This document shows, one piece after another, positions 24,824 to 32,582 of a stretch of 42,970 nucleotides of DNA. Each line of letters starts with the position of its first letter. Within the stretch, counting starts at the first letter, position 1. A program made the translations under genes and the position numbers. The notes under the pieces were generated by a model. The model was given only the letters and a program-made list of their open reading frames with translations. It was not told the DNA's origin and did no database searches. The DNA is from Ignavibacteriota bacterium (GTDB lineage Bacteria; Bacteroidota; Ignavibacteria; UBA10030): positions 31,249-74,218 of the forward strand of contig PMZI01000056.1 in assembly GCA_003170475.1 (NCBI GenBank). The letters run 5' to 3'.

Positions 24824-25735
24824 ATGAAGAATATGAGCGCCCTTTTCTGGGGCATTTTTTTCCTCATTATCGGAGGACTGTTCCTTCTGAGCAACCTCAG
24901 CATCTTCGATGTCAACTGGGACACGATATGGCGACTCTGGCCGCTGATTCTGATTTTCTGGGGACTCACGATCGTAGTCGGAAAACAGCGCCCGCCGGCG
25001 TGGGCTGTTGTGCTCATGATCCTGCTGATCATGTTTATGGTGATGGCGGCGTTTACATCGTCGTGGTTCAACCGTGATTTCGATTTCTCGTGGAATAATG
25101 CAAGAGAACTCAACAAGCAGACATTCGAAGAGCCTTTTGCGCCTACGACGGAACACGCGACATTCCGCCTGCAGTCGGGTGCCGGCAAGTTTTACATTCG
25201 AGATACGACGAACCAGTTGATAAGGGCAACAACCGAAGTCAGCTTCGGAAAGTACGCTCTCAACCGGGAACAGACTGATAATACTACTTACGTCACGCTT
25301 GATTTCGAAGGACGATCGCGCCACATCAATTTCGGGGGAATGCGAAACCGTGCAGAAGTTCAATTGAATGTGAAACCGATATGGGATATCACGGTGGAAG
25401 TCGGTGCAGCTACAGCCAATTTTGACTTGAGCCCCTACAAAGTCGAGCAATTGAGGGTCAGCGCAGGAGCGTCATCGATGAAGTTCCGCCTTGGAGACCG
25501 GATGGAGGAGTCACGCGTGAAGATCGAAACAGGGGCGTCCTCGACCACGGTCGAAGTACCTCAATCCGTTGGATGTGAGCTGAGGCTCGCGACCACGCTC
25601 TCGGGAAAGAAAGTGAAGGGATTCGAAAAGATCAGCAGTAATCGGTACCAAACGTCAGATTTCGAATCTGCCAAAAAGAAGATCTACATCGATGTGGAGG
25701 CTGGGGTTTCTCAGATCCGCGTCGACCGCTATTGA
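24824..25735 (+). CDS. LiaF-like membrane protein with C-terminal beta 'toastrack' domain
   Basis: A 303-residue protein. N-terminal region about 1-85 has three or four hydrophobic segments ('ALFWGIFFLIIGGLFLLSNL', 'LWPLILIFWGLTIVVG', 'AVVLMILLIMFMVMAAF'). The rest (about 115-303) is a repetitive beta-rich domain with 'LQSGAGKFYIRDTTNQLI', 'VEVGAATANFDLSPYKVEQLRVSAGASSMKFRLGD' and 'IETGASSTTVEVP', typical of LiaF/DUF4097-type beta-solenoid domains. Such proteins modulate or sense cell-envelope stress. GGAGG precedes the ATG with good spacing. A bidirectional hairpin follows the stop. Confidence 0.88.
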   Translation: MKNMSALFWGIFFLIIGGLFLLSNLSIFDVNWDTIWRLWPLILIFWGLTIVVGKQRPPAWAVVLMILLIMFMVMAAFTSSWFNRDFDFSWNNARELNKQTFEEPFAPTTEHATFRLQSGAGKFYIRDTTNQLIRATTEVSFGKYALNREQTDNTTYVTLDFEGRSRHINFGGMRNRAEVQLNVKPIWDITVEVGAATANFDLSPYKVEQLRVSAGASSMKFRLGDRMEESRVKIETGASSTTVEVPQSVGCELRLATTLSGKKVKGFEKISSNRYQTSDFESAKKKIYIDVEAGVSQIRVDRY

Positions 25736-25748
25736 CATCTGCAAAGCT

Positions 25749-25774
25749 GGGGCTGGCTCGTGTGAGTCAGCCCC
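25749..25774. terminator. Bidirectional hairpin terminator between convergent genes
   Basis: GGGGCTGGCTC and GAGTCAGCCCC form an 11-bp stem with one G-U pair and a 4-nt loop, between the LiaF-like gene (plus) and the small lipoprotein gene (minus). Only a weak T-rich stretch follows. Confidence 0.55.
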
Positions 25775-25785
25775 TCTTCCTGCCA

Positions 25786-26004
25786 CTATTGACCGCAGCA
25801 ACTGCTTGGAACTATCTGGTTGTTCGCATCATCTCTGCATCGTTGGACCTTCGAATCCCAAGTGTTGTGGCCACTCCCGCATTCTGGACCCTTGACGGGG
25901 TTGTCGCTGCTGCAGTTGAGGTTGATTGCAACGGTGAAGGCAAAAAAGACCAGGAAAAGAGCAATCCGGATTGCCTCTTTTGACTTCGACGCTTCGTAGT
26001 TCAT
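25786..26004 (-). CDS. Small Cys-rich lipoprotein of unknown function
   Basis: A 72-residue protein. Basic N-terminus, hydrophobic helix ('AIRIALFLVFFAFTVAINL') and a lipobox-like 'INLNC', giving a mature lipoprotein of about 40 residues. The tail carries 'PECGSGHNTWDSKVQRCRD' and 'IVPSSCCG', with Cys spacing suggesting one or two disulfides. The ATG at 26004 is preferred over ATG 26025 because GGGAG at 26011-26015 is 6 nt upstream. It lies about 100 bp downstream of the glycosyltransferase gene on the same strand. No named family recognised; the coherent signal and Cys pattern argue for a real gene. Confidence 0.7.
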   Translation of the reverse strand: MNYEASKSKEAIRIALFLVFFAFTVAINLNCSSDNPVKGPECGSGHNTWDSKVQRCRDDANNQIVPSSCCGQ

Positions 26005-26107
26005 ACGGATCTCCCGTGTTTGCATTTCTAGGATCGCTCCAAAACTATATTGGCGTAGACTTTCGGTAGGTAAGACTTAATTCCGAGAATTTCAACTTGG
26101 GGACATT

Positions 26108-27151
26108 CTACACGAGCAAAGCCTTTGCTCGAGAGTACACTTCATCTGGCTGGATTTCGAGCATGCACTTGAAGTGCTTCTCGGGGCATTCGCTTCTTCC
26201 AATGTGAGAACAAGGACGGCACTCCAACCCCGCATGCTCCAGAACAATTGCTTCGGCGTCGTGCGGGTAGAATCCAAACTCCCTGACCGTCGAACCAAAA
26301 ATCGCAATGATCTTCCGGTGCATCGCTGTGGCAATGTGCATCAACCCCGTGTCATTGGTGATGACGATATCACAATACTCCATCGCGGCGGCGGTCTCCA
26401 GCAGTCCCAGTTGTCCGCAAAACGATGAAGCTCTCTCTGCCCCTGCCTGATTGTTGATGTCCCAGCAGATCTGATTGCAGATCGTCTCGTCCTCCGGCCC
26501 ACCGAACAAAACGATCTTGGCGTCTCCCTTTTGAGCGAAAGCCGCCCCGACGCGGGCAAACCGCTCCGACGGCCATCGCTTCGTGAAATGACGCGCCCCC
26601 GGACAGAGGCCAATCACTTTTTCGAATTGATTGAGTTTTAGCGTTGCCACCTTGCCAGACACGCCGAAGAGCGTTTCATCAGGAATGTGGAGTTCCAGTC
26701 CTTTTCTGTCGTTGGTGATCCCTAGATCCTTGACTGCCTCAATATACCGATCGGCGACCGGAACGATTTCCCTATAGACGTTTTTCTTCAGATTTACCAG
26801 CACGGAGCGCTGCAAGACCCGCTTGTTGAGGACCGTGACTTTGGGGCCGTGAAGACTTCTCAAATACTTGCTCCGCAAACTGTCATGAATATCGACGATC
26901 AGATCGTATCGTTCCTCTTTTATTTTCTTCTTGAGCGCCCTCAGTCCGTCAAACCCCTTGCTGGCATCAAATTCATATGTGTGATTGAGGTTCTGATTCG
27001 ATTTGACCAGTTCCGCATACTCCGCGCGAGTGACATAATCGATTTGTCCGTTTGGAAAGCGGGCCCGAAGGACGCGGAGCAACGGCGTCGAGAGAACAAT
27101 ATCGCCGATGGAACTAAATCGAATGACGAGTGTTTTAGAAGGAGTATCCAT
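26108..27151 (-). CDS. Glycosyltransferase family 9 (heptosyltransferase-like)
   Basis: A 347-residue GT-B enzyme of the GT9 family. N-terminal 'KTLVIRFSSIGDIVLSTPLLRVLRARFP' is the family signature, and the C-terminal nucleotide-binding half contains 'GLCPGARHFTKRWP', 'VLFGGPEDE', 'CDIVITNDTGLMHIATAMHRKIIAIFGST' and a Cys-rich end ('LECRPCSHIGRSECPEKHFKCM') common in this family. It transfers a heptose or similar sugar during lipopolysaccharide core assembly at the inner membrane. ATG 27151 (M-D-T-P) is chosen because the family begins near this point; ATG 27187 would add 12 atypical residues. Acceptor not predictable. Confidence 0.92.
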   Translation of the reverse strand: MDTPSKTLVIRFSSIGDIVLSTPLLRVLRARFPNGQIDYVTRAEYAELVKSNQNLNHTYEFDASKGFDGLRALKKKIKEERYDLIVDIHDSLRSKYLRSLHGPKVTVLNKRVLQRSVLVNLKKNVYREIVPVADRYIEAVKDLGITNDRKGLELHIPDETLFGVSGKVATLKLNQFEKVIGLCPGARHFTKRWPSERFARVGAAFAQKGDAKIVLFGGPEDETICNQICWDINNQAGAERASSFCGQLGLLETAAAMEYCDIVITNDTGLMHIATAMHRKIIAIFGSTVREFGFYPHDAEAIVLEHAGLECRPCSHIGRSECPEKHFKCMLEIQPDEVYSRAKALLV

Positions 27152-27217
27152 CGCTGTCAAAATAGCACAAATTCGATGGAGAAACAACGCACGCTTTGTG
27201 ACGGAGAAGAAGGACGA

Positions 27218-28723
27218 ATGGGATTTCCAGCAACACTTGGCGAATTACGCAAAAGCGGTTACAAGGTCCAGGCGGTGAAAGATGAAATCCGCAACAACCT
27301 GATACGAAAACTCGAAAAACGCGAGCCTCTGTTTCCGGGTATCATCGGTTATGAGCAAACGGTCGTTCCATCCATCGTGAACGCAATTCTCGCGCGGCAT
27401 GACATTCTTCTCCTGGGGCTCCGCGGTCAGGCAAAATCGCGAATCGTTCGACAGCTTCCCTCCCTTCTGGACGAATATGTGCCGTTCGTGAAGGGCTGCG
27501 AGATCAATGATGATCCGTTCAAACCCGTCTGCAAACGATGTAACGATCTCTTGAAAGAACGGGGAGAGAATCTTGAGATTGAGTGGCTGCACCGGGACAG
27601 GCGTTTTGGGGAAAAACTCGCGACACCGGACGTGACGATTGCCGATCTCATCGGTGACATCGATCCGATCAAAGCTGCGGCACAGCGTCTGCACTATTCG
27701 CACGAGGGCGCCATTCACTATGGCATTATCCCAAGGACCAACAGGGGGATTTTCGCTATCAATGAGCTTCCCGATCTCCAACCCCGCATTCAGGTGGGAC
27801 TGTTCAACATCATGGAAGAAAAGGACATTCAGATTCGCGGATTCAATATTCGGATCCCGCTCGATCTCATGATCGTGTTTACAGCAAATCCCGAAGACTA
27901 CACAAACCGGGGCAACCTGATTACACCGCTCAAGGACCGAATCGATTCTCAGATCCTGACGCACTATCCGCGAAACATCGAAGACGCGATTAAGATTACG
28001 GAGCAAGAGGCCTGGATCCAACGCGACGGCCGAGAAGCACAGATCCCGTATTATTTTCGCGAGATCATCGAACAGTCCGCCTTTGAAGCGAGAAAAAGTG
28101 AATTTGTCGATCAAAAATCGGGCGTCAGTGCACGATTTACAATCTCCGCTATGGAGAATATGGTCAGCAATGCCGAGCGAAGAGCGATACTCGTCGGCGA
28201 TCGAACCATTGTACCGAGAATTTGCGACCTCGCACACGCGCTGCCAGGGATGACGGGCAAAGTGGAGTTGGTTTTTGAGGGGGAACAGGAAGGCCCGGCA
28301 AAAGTGAGCAAGGCACTTGTGGGGAAGGCAGTGCGCGAGGTTTTTAAGAAATATTTCCCCGATCCGCTCCAGAAAAGGGCGAAGCATCAGGGGGAATCAC
28401 GCCAGCAAGAGGAATCTGAATACGCCAAGATCGTCGGCTGGTTTGAGTCCGGAAACAAGATCGAGATTGCCGACGATATGACCCTCGAGCAGTACCTCAG
28501 CGAGCTGGACAAGGTAAAAGGGCTGCGCGACATTACGAAGAAACACCTGAAACTCTCCGAAACGAACAAGTACGAACTTGCCTCTGCGATGGAGTTTGTC
28601 CTCGACGGATTGCATCAATCGTCTCGCATTGCGAAGGATGAAGTCGATCGCATTACGGCCTACAAAGATCTCGTGGGAAGCATTTTCACGAACACGGGCA
28701 GAAACCTCGAAGAAGATCTCTAA
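27218..28723 (+). CDS. AAA+ ATPase of the MoxR/magnesium-chelatase-I-like class
   Basis: A 501-residue AAA+ protein. The ATP site has a variant Walker A 'GLRGQAKSR' (about residues 70-78) and Walker B 'GIFAINELPDL' (about 181-191), with sensor-like 'VFTANPEDYTNRG'. A CX-rich insert ('GCEINDDPFKPVCKRC', about 95-110) could bind metal. The C-terminal half includes the lid and a charged extension. Such ATPases work with a von Willebrand factor A partner, here encoded 30 nt downstream. Start chosen at ATG 27218 (AAGGA just upstream); ATG 27176 would add 14 residues. Frames further upstream lie inside the divergent glycosyltransferase gene. Target complex unknown. Confidence 0.88.
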   Translation: MGFPATLGELRKSGYKVQAVKDEIRNNLIRKLEKREPLFPGIIGYEQTVVPSIVNAILARHDILLLGLRGQAKSRIVRQLPSLLDEYVPFVKGCEINDDPFKPVCKRCNDLLKERGENLEIEWLHRDRRFGEKLATPDVTIADLIGDIDPIKAAAQRLHYSHEGAIHYGIIPRTNRGIFAINELPDLQPRIQVGLFNIMEEKDIQIRGFNIRIPLDLMIVFTANPEDYTNRGNLITPLKDRIDSQILTHYPRNIEDAIKITEQEAWIQRDGREAQIPYYFREIIEQSAFEARKSEFVDQKSGVSARFTISAMENMVSNAERRAILVGDRTIVPRICDLAHALPGMTGKVELVFEGEQEGPAKVSKALVGKAVREVFKKYFPDPLQKRAKHQGESRQQEESEYAKIVGWFESGNKIEIADDMTLEQYLSELDKVKGLRDITKKHLKLSETNKYELASAMEFVLDGLHQSSRIAKDEVDRITAYKDLVGSIFTNTGRNLEEDL

Positions 28724-28738
28724 TCGGAATTCCGGATT

Positions 28739-28743
28739 GAGGA
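28739..28743 (+). promoter_or_regulatory. Ribosome binding site deciding the VWA protein start
   Basis: GAGGA lies 10 nt before the ATG at 28754 but only 1 nt before an in-frame TTG at 28745, so the ATG is the more likely start. Confidence 0.5.
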
Positions 28744-28753
28744 ATTGACCCCC

Positions 28754-29857
28754 ATGCGGTACCGCTACAGCAAGTGGACACCAGGATCCATGACGGACGA
28801 GCAGCGACTTCAGTCGCTCATGTCGCTCTTCAGCTACATGATGATCCAGACGAGCGGCGATGTTGATGAGGCACTCGAGTGGCTGCGTCAACTGGGGGAC
28901 AAATACGGCTTCTTCGACCGGTCGCTCTCCATGGACGACTTGATCGAAAAGCTCAAGGAGCAAGGGCTCATCGAGGATGCAAAGGACGCCTATGTGTTGA
29001 CGAACAAAGGCGTCCAACGAATCCGGCAGGATGCCCTGCGCCACGTGTTCAGCTCCCTGAAGAAGGCTCCCGAAGGATCACATGAAACCCCATACAGCGG
29101 CAAGGGCATCGATAGGCTGAGCGAAACAAAGAAATGGTCGTTCGGCGACCAGCCGACGAACATCGATATGACCTCGACGGTGACGAATGCCATGAAGCGG
29201 GAGGGCATCGAGGACTTCACGCTGAAGGAAGAGGACCTCGAAGTCTACGAAACCGAGCACACCACCAACTGCGCCACAGTGTTGATGCTCGATATCAGCC
29301 ACAGCATGATCCTCTACGGCGAGGACCGCATCACACCGGCGAAAGAGGTGGCACTCGCCCTTTCCGAATTGATCCGTTCGCGCTTCCCAAAGGACTATTT
29401 GTCGTTGATCGTCTTCGGAGATGAAGCGAAAATCGTAAGCCTGAGTGAGCTCCCCTTTCTCTCCGTCGGACCATTTCACACAAATACGCGTGCAGGATTG
29501 CAGCTTGCCCGGAGCTTGCTGCGCAGGTGTGGCAATTCCAACAAACAGATTTTCATGATCACCGACGGAAAACCCTCTGCGATCTTCGACGAAGCCGGAA
29601 GACTTTACAAGAACTCTTTCGGCCTCGACCCGCGCATCGTCAACAAGACCCTCGACGAGGCCGTCCAGTGCCGCCGGGAGAAGATTGTCGTCAGCACGTT
29701 CATGGTCGCCCGTGACCCTTATCTCATCAATTTTGTTGACGAATTCACCAAGACAAATCAGGGGCGGGCATACTATTCTGATCTCAACAACCTCGGAGAG
29801 TTCATTTTCGTCGACTATCTCCGTAATCGTCGCAGAAAATTCGCTGCCCAGCGATAG
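28754..29857 (+). CDS. VWA-domain protein, partner of the AAA+ ATPase
   Basis: A 367-residue protein with a helical, charged N-terminal half (about 1-165) and a von Willebrand factor A domain (about 170-360). The metal-ion-dependent adhesion site is intact: 'MLDISHSM' (D-x-S-x-S-like, about 180-187), Thr in 'HTNTRAGLQLAR' and Asp in 'FMITDGKPS'. MoxR/ChlI-like AAA+ ATPases and VWA proteins form chaperone or metal-insertion pairs (for example RavA-ViaA, BchI-BchD). The substrate here cannot be predicted; no chelatase target or tetrapyrrole gene is nearby. Confidence 0.88.
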   Translation: MRYRYSKWTPGSMTDEQRLQSLMSLFSYMMIQTSGDVDEALEWLRQLGDKYGFFDRSLSMDDLIEKLKEQGLIEDAKDAYVLTNKGVQRIRQDALRHVFSSLKKAPEGSHETPYSGKGIDRLSETKKWSFGDQPTNIDMTSTVTNAMKREGIEDFTLKEEDLEVYETEHTTNCATVLMLDISHSMILYGEDRITPAKEVALALSELIRSRFPKDYLSLIVFGDEAKIVSLSELPFLSVGPFHTNTRAGLQLARSLLRRCGNSNKQIFMITDGKPSAIFDEAGRLYKNSFGLDPRIVNKTLDEAVQCRREKIVVSTFMVARDPYLINFVDEFTKTNQGRAYYSDLNNLGEFIFVDYLRNRRRKFAAQR

Positions 29858-30083
29858 GCCCGATCCAACGTCAAGAAGAGTTCACGTTTGCCCTTCGACG
29901 ACTCCTCTCCTATTTTCTCTCATCTCCCGTACAGTCGACGCCAGCAACAAGTCCTTCTCTTGACTTTTTGGCAACCGTTTGCGTGCTTTGTGTAGGCACC
30001 GGCAATCACCCGCAGACAGATATGCCGGCCACAATAATCCGTCTCTTTCCTCAATCATCCAGCCATATCAAGAGAAACGTTTT

Positions 30084-30578
30084 ATGAATCGCCTATTCCC
30101 GTTGTTGCTGTTCTTTCTTCTCGTGTCGGTCGAAACAAGTCTCTCTCAGGACAATTCCTGGATCATCACCATTGCTACCGGAGACACGCTGTCAGGATGT
30201 TCCCTGATTTCGCTGGATGGCGATTCATTGCGGGTCGGTTGGTCTGGATTTCCCATTTCATTGCCCGTGGAATCGGTTCGGGAACTGCAGTACCACCGGA
30301 AGTCGGAATTCTGGCGCGGTGCGTTCTTTGGTTCCGCCGCCGGAGCGATCGCCGGCACTTTCGGAAGTGCCGCCGGGACGGGTTCGGAATCTTCTGCGAT
30401 AACGGCAAGCGCATTAGGAGTTGTCGGTGGTTTTGTGGTGGGTGGATTCGCTGCAGATTATCTTTCACGAGACGATCGATACGATCTCTTCAGATACGAC
30501 GTGCCGGAGAAGAAGAAACTCATCAGAACGTTGCTGCTACAAACAGGGCTGCATTTTGGAGATGACATACCCAAATGA
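30084..30578 (+). CDS. Secreted or membrane protein with glycine-zipper-like segments, unknown function
   Basis: A 164-residue protein: signal peptide (about 1-21, ending SLSQ), a small beta-rich domain ('WIITIATGDTLSGCSLISLDGDSLRVGWSGFPISLPVESVRELQYH', about 26-70) and two Gly/Ala-rich hydrophobic segments ('GAFFGSAAGAIAGTFGSAAG', 'ALGVVGGFVVGGFAADYL') resembling glycine-zipper membrane segments, then a charged tail. The start at 30084 begins the signal peptide; upstream in-frame codons look unrelated. The stop overlaps the ATG of the following broken gene by 4 bp. Family not recognised. Confidence 0.7.
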   Translation: MNRLFPLLLFFLLVSVETSLSQDNSWIITIATGDTLSGCSLISLDGDSLRVGWSGFPISLPVESVRELQYHRKSEFWRGAFFGSAAGAIAGTFGSAAGTGSESSAITASALGVVGGFVVGGFAADYLSRDDRYDLFRYDVPEKKKLIRTLLLQTGLHFGDDIPK

Positions 30579-31244
30579 GACTGCATCTTGTCGAAAAGCA
30601 CAGTTGCAGGTATGTCGAAGGAATGGAAACCGATCAGTTCCTCAAACAAGAAAAAGAAGCGGTTGCACTCGCGGGTTTGTGCGGCGAATATGACACGGAA
30701 CGGCTGCTTCTCTTCTGACTGGAGAATCTCATCATTGGGGCACTCAACGACCTTCGCAGGCTGCTCGCTGATCCTGGCAACAAGCCCGTCTGGTCCCTGA
30801 AGCTCTTTCTTATCCCCTTCTTCTGCACTCACTTCGGACTCTTCACATTCGTCCACGGGGTCTTCGTGATGGGTTTCTTCGGCGGTATATTTCGAGCCGG
30901 GCTCCGCTTCCCGAGGGGATACTATCCTCGGATACATCAGCGACGATCGACTTGGTTGGGCCCTCTTCGGACTAGCAACAAGCCACGTCATCTCATTCCT
31001 GGTCAATTATATCGGACAAGGCGAATATCTCAAAGCCAACCCCATCAATCTCATGCAACAGCCCTACGCCAGGGTCATTGTGCTTCACATCACGATCATG
31101 ACGAGCGGGTTCCTCGTGACAGTTCTGGATTCGCCGATCGTCGGATTGTTGCTTCTTGTCGGGCTGAAAATCGGCCTCGATCTCCGTTCACATGTGCGGG
31201 AACACGGGGGAGCGGTTCTTCCCATTCCACGCCAAAGTGACTGA
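30575..31244 (+). pseudogene. Broken DUF6498-like membrane protein gene (nonsense codon plus frameshift)
   Basis: The frame starting at ATG 30575 reads 47 codons to a TGA at 30716-30718 that stands where the family has Trp (LLLF-stop-LENLIIGALNDLRRLL). The same frame continues with 'WSLKLFLIPFFCTHFGLFTFVHGVFVMGFFGG', typical of DUF6498 membrane proteins. Near 30880-30895 the similarity moves to another frame: 'GDTILGYISDDRLGWALFGLATSHVISFLVNYIGQGEY' and 'MTSGFLVTVLDSPIVGLLLLVGLKIGLDLRSH', ending at 31244. So one nonsense change and one frameshift interrupt an otherwise intact gene. It could be a real pseudogene or reflect assembly errors. Confidence 0.65.
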
Positions 31245-31308
31245 AAGCACATTAACTCAATTCACAATCACGCATTTTGAAGACGCTTCAAGCAAGGATT
31301 CCGTCCCT

Positions 31309-31896
31309 ATGAACCTTACAAAGCTGGAACCAAACCGCGTTATCGACGACCTGTATGGCAACACCGTGCTCGATTTCTGGTCGTGGGCTTTTTCTGATCT
31401 GCTCAGCGGCAGCAACCGCGGAGTTTTTGCCGAGTTCCTCGTTGGAGCTGTGCTCGGAACGACGGAGAATGCGCGCATCGAGTGGGATGTCGCTGACCAC
31501 ATCTACCGGGGTCGCAAGATCAAGGTCAAGTCGGCCGCATATATTGAGCACTGGCTCCAGTCAAAACCGTCCCGAATTTCGTTTCCCTTGGATACCATCC
31601 AGAAGAAGGAAATAAAGACCTCCATTCCAGGTCTCACGCTCTATCCGAAGCCGGAGGTGTACGTTTTTTGTGTCTTCGATGTGAAGGAGCGAATTGAGGC
31701 CGACATGCTGGACATGGGGAAATGGCATTTCTATCCTGTTGCGGCGCGTATCATTGAATCGAAATATCGTCGGAAGAAATCCGTCACTTTGAGGGAAGTA
31801 CAGCGTGTCGCATCCTCGGTGCAAATCTTACAGCTTCGAAGGTCCATTGACGGTATCATCGAAGAAATGAGCACCCGGCAACCCGGTAAAGCGTAG
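31309..31896 (+). CDS. PD-(D/E)xK nuclease-like protein with altered active site, unknown function
   Basis: A 195-residue protein. 'NARIEWDVADHIYRGRKIKVKSAAYIEHWLQ' (about residues 60-90) matches the layout of a widespread hypothetical family with a PD-(D/E)xK-like core, in which 'EWD...I-E-V-K-S-A-A-Y-L-Q-x-W' is usual. Here the Glu of E-x-K is Lys (KVK). Later blocks 'VYVFCVFDV', 'LDMGKWHFYPVAARII' and 'SVTLREVQRVASSV' also fit the family. The start at 31309 (M-N-L-T-K) is inferred; the frame is open further upstream, overlapping the broken gene. The nuclease assignment rests on remembered family patterns and activity is doubtful. Confidence 0.7.
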   Translation: MNLTKLEPNRVIDDLYGNTVLDFWSWAFSDLLSGSNRGVFAEFLVGAVLGTTENARIEWDVADHIYRGRKIKVKSAAYIEHWLQSKPSRISFPLDTIQKKEIKTSIPGLTLYPKPEVYVFCVFDVKERIEADMLDMGKWHFYPVAARIIESKYRRKKSVTLREVQRVASSVQILQLRRSIDGIIEEMSTRQPGKA

Positions 31897-31993
31897 AAGC
31901 ATGATGGAGTACTTTTCAGGAACTCGTTGTTCATTCTTTTGTTGTTGAAGTGTAAGCGTAGTCTCCTGTCCACAACAGCACTACTTCTTCTCG

Positions 31994-32401
31994 ATGACAA
32001 CTTTCAATCCCAAAAAAATCCTCATCGTCGACGACGACGTGCTGAGCATTGCGACAATGGCTCAGACACTTCTTCGCAATGGATATCAGGTTGTACACGC
32101 GACAGATGAAGATAAGGCATTCAAAGCAACGAAGAAGGACAAACCAGATCTGATCATCTGCAACTACGAGAGCAAGAAGCTGGACGTGCGACAATTGCTG
32201 AAGTCAATCCAGAACGTGCGACCATCGCAGGGAATCCCCCTCCTCCTGATCACGGATTCGCAGGAGTCACTCAACGAAGAACCGGGCATCCTTGGTCCGA
32301 AACAGCACTTGAACAGACCCTTCACGCGTGAGCAACTGACAATCGCAGTCCAGGAAAACCTCAAGCGTCTCCCACCGAAGAAGAGATCGAGAGACACATA
32401 G
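31994..32401 (+). CDS. Stand-alone receiver-domain protein lacking the phospho-acceptor Asp
   Basis: A 135-residue protein formed by a single response-regulator receiver domain: 'KKILIVDDDVLSIATMAQTLLRNGYQVVHA' provides the acidic pocket (Asp13-15). The phospho-acceptor position in 'PDLIICNYES' is Asn57 instead of Asp, and the conserved Lys before Pro-Phe is Arg108 ('LNRPF'). Thr87 is kept. No output domain or nearby histidine kinase gene. Aspartyl phosphorylation is therefore unlikely; such pseudo-receivers can act by protein binding alone. Confidence 0.85.
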   Translation: MTTFNPKKILIVDDDVLSIATMAQTLLRNGYQVVHATDEDKAFKATKKDKPDLIICNYESKKLDVRQLLKSIQNVRPSQGIPLLLITDSQESLNEEPGILGPKQHLNRPFTREQLTIAVQENLKRLPPKKRSRDT

Positions 32402-32582
32402 CGAATGGCCTCTTGACAGGTCTTCTTTTCGCCATTTTCTTGAATCTCACTCAAAATTTCTCCATTTTTGATAAAATAGTCAGACCAAGGCTGCTTCTCC
32501 AGGGACTCGTCCTGCATTCACAAGCGTCCGGATTTTAGGCGAAGAAGCCTCAGCTTGCGCAACTTATTGGGATAGCGACCAC

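Noticed and set aside
26849-27217. Upstream extension of the AAA+ ATPase frame
   Set aside because: It runs antisense through the glycosyltransferase gene; the ATPase-like sequence begins only after about 27218.
27245-28387. Minus-strand frame of 380 codons
   Set aside because: Antisense to the AAA+ ATPase with its Walker motifs; no family features of its own.
32402-32450. Possible terminator after the receiver gene
   Set aside because: AATGGC and GCCATT could pair, but the stem is only about 6 bp with a loop of roughly 25 nt, too weak to call despite T-rich sequence after it.
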